From assembly GCA_023460085.1 (NCBI GenBank), contig JAEWRI010000022.1, positions 1 to 64,000 on the forward strand: 64,000 nt of DNA, read 5' to 3'. A program made the position numbers and the translations under genes. The notes beneath the pieces were generated by a model. The model did not search any database and had not been told where the DNA came from. It worked only from the letters and a program-made list of their open reading frames with translations. The number at the start of each line of letters is the position of its first letter. Position 1 is the stretch's first letter. Shown here in pieces: positions 60,614 to 64,000 of this stretch. The DNA is from Bacillota bacterium (lineage in GTDB: Bacteria; Bacillota; Clostridia; Christensenellales; SZUA-584).

Positions 60614-61371
60614 CCAAACGGGTAATCCCATGCCTCGATGTACATGCGGGGCGCGTCGTTAAAGGAGTCAATTTCGTCAATCTGCGCGATGCGGGAGACC
60701 CTGTGGAGCTGGCGCAGATGTTTAACCGTGCGGGCGCGGATGAACTTGTGTTTCTGGACATCACAGCCTCGTCTGACGGACGGGAGATTATGGGCGACGT
60801 GGTGGCGCGCACTGCGGAGCAGGTGTTCATTCCGCTCACGGTGGGGGGCGGCATCCGAACCGTCTCGGATTTTCGCGAGATGCTGCGGCGCGGCGCCGAT
60901 AAAATATCGATCAATTCCGCCGCGGTGAAGGAGCCGACGCTCATTTCAGAAGCGGCGGATAAATTCGGAAGCCAGTGCGTCGTATGCGCCATCGACGCAA
61001 GAAAACGCACCTCCGGTGCAGGCTGGGAGGTATACGTACACGGCGGACGCGTCAACACCGGGATGGATTTGCTGGAGTGGGCTGGCGAGGCCCAGCGTCG
61101 TGGCGCGGGAGAAATACTGCTTACGAGCATGGATGCCGATGGCACGAAGGACGGCTACGATATCGCAATGACCAAAGCGGTATCCGAGAGCGTGCGCATC
61201 CCGGTCATCGCATCGGGCGGCGCGGGAAAGCTGGAACACCTTAAGAATGTGATCGAGCAGGCCAGTGCGGATGCGGTGCTCGTAGCGTCCATATTTCACT
61301 ATGGCGAATATACCGTAGGCGACGTGAAGGAATATCTGCGTCGTGAAAACATACCGGTCCGGCTGGACTGA
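60607..61371 (+). CDS. hisF: Imidazole glycerol phosphate synthase, cyclase subunit
   Basis: The 254-residue cyclase barrel partnering HisH. It has [19 protein letters not shown] with the catalytic aspartate, [18 protein letters not shown] and [15 protein letters not shown]. It ends 10 bases before hisIE. Confidence 0.95.
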   Translation: MLTKRVIPCLDVHAGRVVKGVNFVNLRDAGDPVELAQMFNRAGADELVFLDITASSDGREIMGDVVARTAEQVFIPLTVGGGIRTVSDFREMLRRGADKISINSAAVKEPTLISEAADKFGSQCVVCAIDARKRTSGAGWEVYVHGGRVNTGMDLLEWAGEAQRRGAGEILLTSMDADGTKDGYDIAMTKAVSESVRIPVIASGGAGKLEHLKNVIEQASADAVLVASIFHYGEYTVGDVKEYLRRENIPVRLD

Positions 61372-61381
61372 CGGAGGAATT

Positions 61382-61999
61382 ATGACAATAGACGATGTGA
61401 AATTTAACGAGAAAGGCCTCGTTCCGGTCGTCACACAGGATGTAAAAACAAACGCGGTGCTGATGGTAGCCTGGATGAACCGCGAAGCGCTGGAGAAGAC
61501 ACTTGAAACAGGCGCTATGACGTATTATTCCCGCAGCCGGGAGAAGCTCTGGCGCAAGGGCGAGACTTCCGGTCATACGCAGACGCTGCGTGAGCTGAGG
61601 CTCGACTGCGACGGAGATACGCTGCTCGCGCTGGTTTCACAGGAAGGCCCCGCTTGCCATACCGGCAATTATTCTTGCTTCAGCGATTCGATTTACGGAA
61701 GCGGCGAATATTCGTGCGGCTACGGTATCATCGATGAACTGTTTGACGTCATTCAAGACCGAAAACAGAATCCGAAGGAAGGTTCTTATACCAACTACCT
61801 GTTCGATAAAGGCATCGATAAAATACTGAAGAAAGTGGGCGAGGAAAGCGCTGAAGTGATCATCGCGGCTAAAAACAATGCGCCCGATGAAATCCGGTAC
61901 GAGAGCGCCGACCTTATATATCACTTGCTTGTGATGCTCTGCGACAGAGGCCTGACCCCCGGAGAAGTGTTTGCAGCGCTTGAAAAAAGACGCAAGTAG
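61382..61999 (+). CDS. hisIE: Bifunctional phosphoribosyl-AMP cyclohydrolase / phosphoribosyl-ATP pyrophosphatase
   Basis: A 205-residue fusion of HisI and HisE, catalysing steps two and three of the pathway. His[35 protein letters not shown] and the zinc cysteine in CHTGNYSCF. HisE from about residue 115: [20 protein letters not shown] and [17 protein letters not shown] precedes ATG 61382. The operon lacks hisC and a histidinol-phosphatase, which must lie elsewhere. Confidence 0.95.
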   Translation: MTIDDVKFNEKGLVPVVTQDVKTNAVLMVAWMNREALEKTLETGAMTYYSRSREKLWRKGETSGHTQTLRELRLDCDGDTLLALVSQEGPACHTGNYSCFSDSIYGSGEYSCGYGIIDELFDVIQDRKQNPKEGSYTNYLFDKGIDKILKKVGEESAEVIIAAKNNAPDEIRYESADLIYHLLVMLCDRGLTPGEVFAALEKRRK

Positions 62000-62016
62000 T
62001 TTCAGCACGTCTTGTG

Positions 62017-62039
62017 GGCACGGAGAATCCGTGCCTTTT
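62017..62039 (+). terminator. Terminator of the his operon
   Basis: An eight-pair perfect stem (ggcacgga / tccgtgcc) with a gaa loop is followed by four T. Confidence 0.8.
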
Positions 62040-62097
62040 CATTAACAGTGTACCATAAATATTGCCAAGTATGGATATGGGAGTATAAATTTATCTA

Positions 62098-62106
62098 TGG
62101 TATAGT
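62098..62106 (+). promoter_or_regulatory. Extended -10 promoter of the ABC exporter genes
   Basis: TGGTATAGT is an extended -10; the -35 position is poor. A loose inverted repeat, TACCATAAAT at 62051-62060 and ATTTATctATGGTA ending at 62102, brackets the region and might be an operator. Confidence 0.45.
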
Positions 62107-62140
62107 TGTAGTGCAATTATTTATTCAAGGAGGAACACGC

Positions 62141-63066
62141 TTGACGAAATCGATACAAGTTGAAAACCTCGTTAAGAAATATGGCGACGTGCTGGCCGTA
62201 GATGGTATTTCATTTGACGTGGACGAAGGTACGCTTTTTGCCTTTCTTGGCCCTACGGCGCAGGGAAATCCAGCACAATTAATGCCATCTGCACCACTGC
62301 AGAAATAACGGACGGCAAGATCACAGTAGCCGGCTACGACGCCGTGACACAGAGCGCACAAGTTCGCGGCTATATTGGCACGGTCTTTCAGGAATCGGCG
62401 CTCGACGATCTGCTGACAGTTCGCGAGAACATTGAGACACGCGCTTCGCTTTACGGTTTACCTGCGACGGAAATCAAGAAGCGGATTGCTGAAGTTGCCG
62501 AGGCGGTGTCTATTACCGAGATTCTGGGAAGACGCTACGGTCAGCTTTCGGGCGGCAGCGCAGACGCGCGGATATGGCGCGCGGCCTTGTTCACCGGCCC
62601 AAAATTCTTTTCCTGGACGAGCCTACGACCGGTTTAGACCCGCAGACACGGCTACGCGTATGGGATACGGTAACTTCGCTGCAAAAAAGCACCGGAATGA
62701 CGGTGTTTATGACCATGCACTATATGGAGGAAGCAGCGGGCGCTGACAAGGTAGCGATCATCGACAAAGGACGCATCGCCGCCCAGGGGACGCCTGAGGA
62801 GCTTCGCAGCAACTACAGCAGCGATTATCTGAAGCTTCAGACAAAAGACGATAAGTCGCTGAAACAAGCGCTGGACAGCAAGGGCGTCAGATATGAAGTG
62901 GACCGCGAGCTCGTTGTAATCAGACAGAGCTCCAGCATGGACGCGCTGGCGCTGCTGAAGGCCATTGAGCAATACGTGATGGCTTTTGAGGTGGGTACGC
63001 GGAAATATGGACGACGTGTTCATGGCGGTTACTGGACACGCGATACGCGAGGGGGGAGACCAATGA
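62141..63066 (+). pseudogene. ABC-2 exporter ATP-binding protein with three frameshifts
   Basis: An ABC ATPase for drug or lipid export. The TTG start at 62141 follows AAGGAGG. The frame breaks three times: near 62265 one A is missing in Walker A (the intended GPNGAGKSS reads as GPTAQGNPAQ), near 62556 one C is missing after the signature LSGG (intended QRRRADMARGL), and near 62993 one extra G precedes the intended RGNMDDVF. Correcting these gives 308 residues with Walker A, LSGG, Walker B KILFLDEPTTGLDP and the C-terminal DVFMAVTGHAI. Every other gene in the window is intact, so sequence error is as likely as decay. The corrected stop at 63064-63066 overlaps the permease start. Confidence 0.8.
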
Positions 63067-63896
63067 GCAGCATCAGAAGCCTTACAGGCAGAAATCTTAA
63101 ACTCTTTTTCAGGGACAGGGCGTCTGTATTCTTTTCTCTGCTTTCTGTCATTATCATTTTCGCGCTTTACGCGCTCTTTCTCGGCGATATTCAGGTAGAG
63201 AACCTGAAGAACGGTTCCGGACAAGTGCTTCCCGGAGCGGAATGGCTGGTGAACGCGTGGATATTCGCAGGTATCCTCACGATAAGCATCGTCACCGTCA
63301 GCCTTGGCGCATACGGTACCATGGTAGACAGATGTTCATGGCGGACAGATTAAGGACTTCTTTGTATCGCCCATCAAACGCGCACAGCTTGTTGCCGGGT
63401 ATATGGTGTCCTCCGCGCTGATATCGCTTATCAAGAACCTTGTTGCCTTTGCCATTTCAGAAATCTATATCGTCATTTCGGGCGGAGAATGGCTGACGCC
63501 GCTGCAGATGGTGGAAACGCATGGCATTGTGAAGAGCCCTCGTGCCTTTGGCACCCTGAGCACCATCGCAGGCACAATGATAGGTTTTCTTACGGGCATT
63601 TATGTTCCAGTGGGAATACTCCCGGGGGCAGTGGTGACCGTGATGAAGTTTATCCCCTTCACATACAGCGCGCTCTGGCTCCGCCAGATATTCACCGCAG
63701 CCCCCATGGGAATGGCGTTTGCGGGCTTTCCGGAGCAGGCCTCGAAAGGGTATGCGGATCTTTATGGCATCAACCTCTACTTTGGCGATACATTCGTAAC
63801 GCCTTATATGATGGCTGCCATCATCGCGGGAACGGGAATACTGTTCTTTATGTGTCTATATGGCGCCTGTCTAAGCGGACATGGTTAGCCAAATAA
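63063..63896 (+). pseudogene. ABC-2 type permease with two frameshifts
   Basis: The membrane subunit partnering the ATPase before it, coupled by ATGA. The frame holds from ATG 63063 (SSIRSLTGRNLKLFFRDRASVFFSLL) to about 63335, where one extra A in gtagacagatg breaks the intended MVDDVHGGQIKDFF. A second break near 63852 (one C missing) separates the body from the natural-looking end SIWRLSKRTWLAK at 63896. Corrected length is 277 residues with six hydrophobic helices, normal for the family. If the second break is not real the frame ends at 63888 with an odd tail. Confidence 0.75.
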
Positions 63897-63908
63897 GCCC
63901 ATTTGAAG

Positions 63909-63945
63909 AAAGCGGGAGAGACGCACGTATCTTTCCCGCTTTTTT
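63909..63945 (+). terminator. Terminator of the ABC exporter genes
   Basis: An eight-pair stem (aagcggga / tcccgctt) with a 16-base loop is followed by six T at 63940-63945. Confidence 0.8.
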
Positions 63946-64000
63946 GAATGGCAGAACAATGAATTCCCAAAGCGCATCATTACATTATTTATAATAATGC

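Noticed and set aside
62141..63066. Programmed ribosomal frameshifting in the ABC ATPase
   Set aside because: Three shifts in one gene with mixed direction, none at a slippery heptamer, and one inside Walker A; error or decay fits better.

Overview
The window reads as chromosomal DNA from a spore-forming member of the Bacillota, most likely a clostridial anaerobe. The evidence is a 21-residue SpoVM, two tandem small acid-soluble spore proteins, the classic yicC-remA-gmk-...-thiN-spoVM-rpmB-asp23-fakA-recG gene order, a GatCAB amidotransferase, LexA boxes of the Bacillus type, radical SAM and AmmeMemoRadiSam genes, and strong purine-rich ribosome sites. The exact genus cannot be told from sequence alone. 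Almost everything is on the plus strand; only dinB and rpmB are on the minus strand. I see no tRNA, rRNA, CRISPR array, insertion sequence or phage gene, and no gene-free stretch longer than 300 bases.

Layout. 1-3958: repair and redox housekeeping (mutY, msrAB, exonuclease III), a 51-residue rubredoxin-like zinc ribbon and an HD-domain hydrolase. 4068-16917: a self-contained accessory transcription unit, the most interesting part. It runs from a good promoter to a strong terminator and encodes an acyl-AMP ligase, a free acyl carrier protein, a 2452-residue NRPS (C-A-T-C-A-T-reductase), a seven-transmembrane sensor histidine kinase and a REC-HD-GYP response regulator. The enzyme order predicts an N-acyl dipeptide aldehyde; the attached kinase and c-di-GMP phosphodiesterase-type regulator suggest the product may be sensed and linked to second-messenger signalling.

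16951-27688: an AmmeMemoRadiSam pair, an uncharacterised three-gene group (a protein with three similar segments plus two zinc-ribbon proteins), a GT2-GtrA glycosyltransferase, an Lgt with a long charged C-terminal tail, nicotinate phosphoribosyltransferase, a DivIVA-like coiled-coil protein, and dinB (minus strand) under two LexA boxes.

27820-36256: galU, S-adenosylhomocysteine hydrolase overlapping an MTA/SAH deaminase, a beta-propeller-like lipoprotein, and gatCAB. 36352-54995: the conserved Bacillota core cluster for nucleotide, CoA, translation start, 23S/16S rRNA methylation, Ser/Thr signalling, ribosome assembly, thiamine, spore coat assembly and recombination. 55086-55528: tandem spore DNA-protecting proteins. 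55532-62039: a complete hisZGDBHAF-IE operon lacking hisC and the phosphatase. 62098-63945: an ABC-2 type exporter whose two genes carry five single-base frameshifts, either sequence errors or a very young pseudogene.
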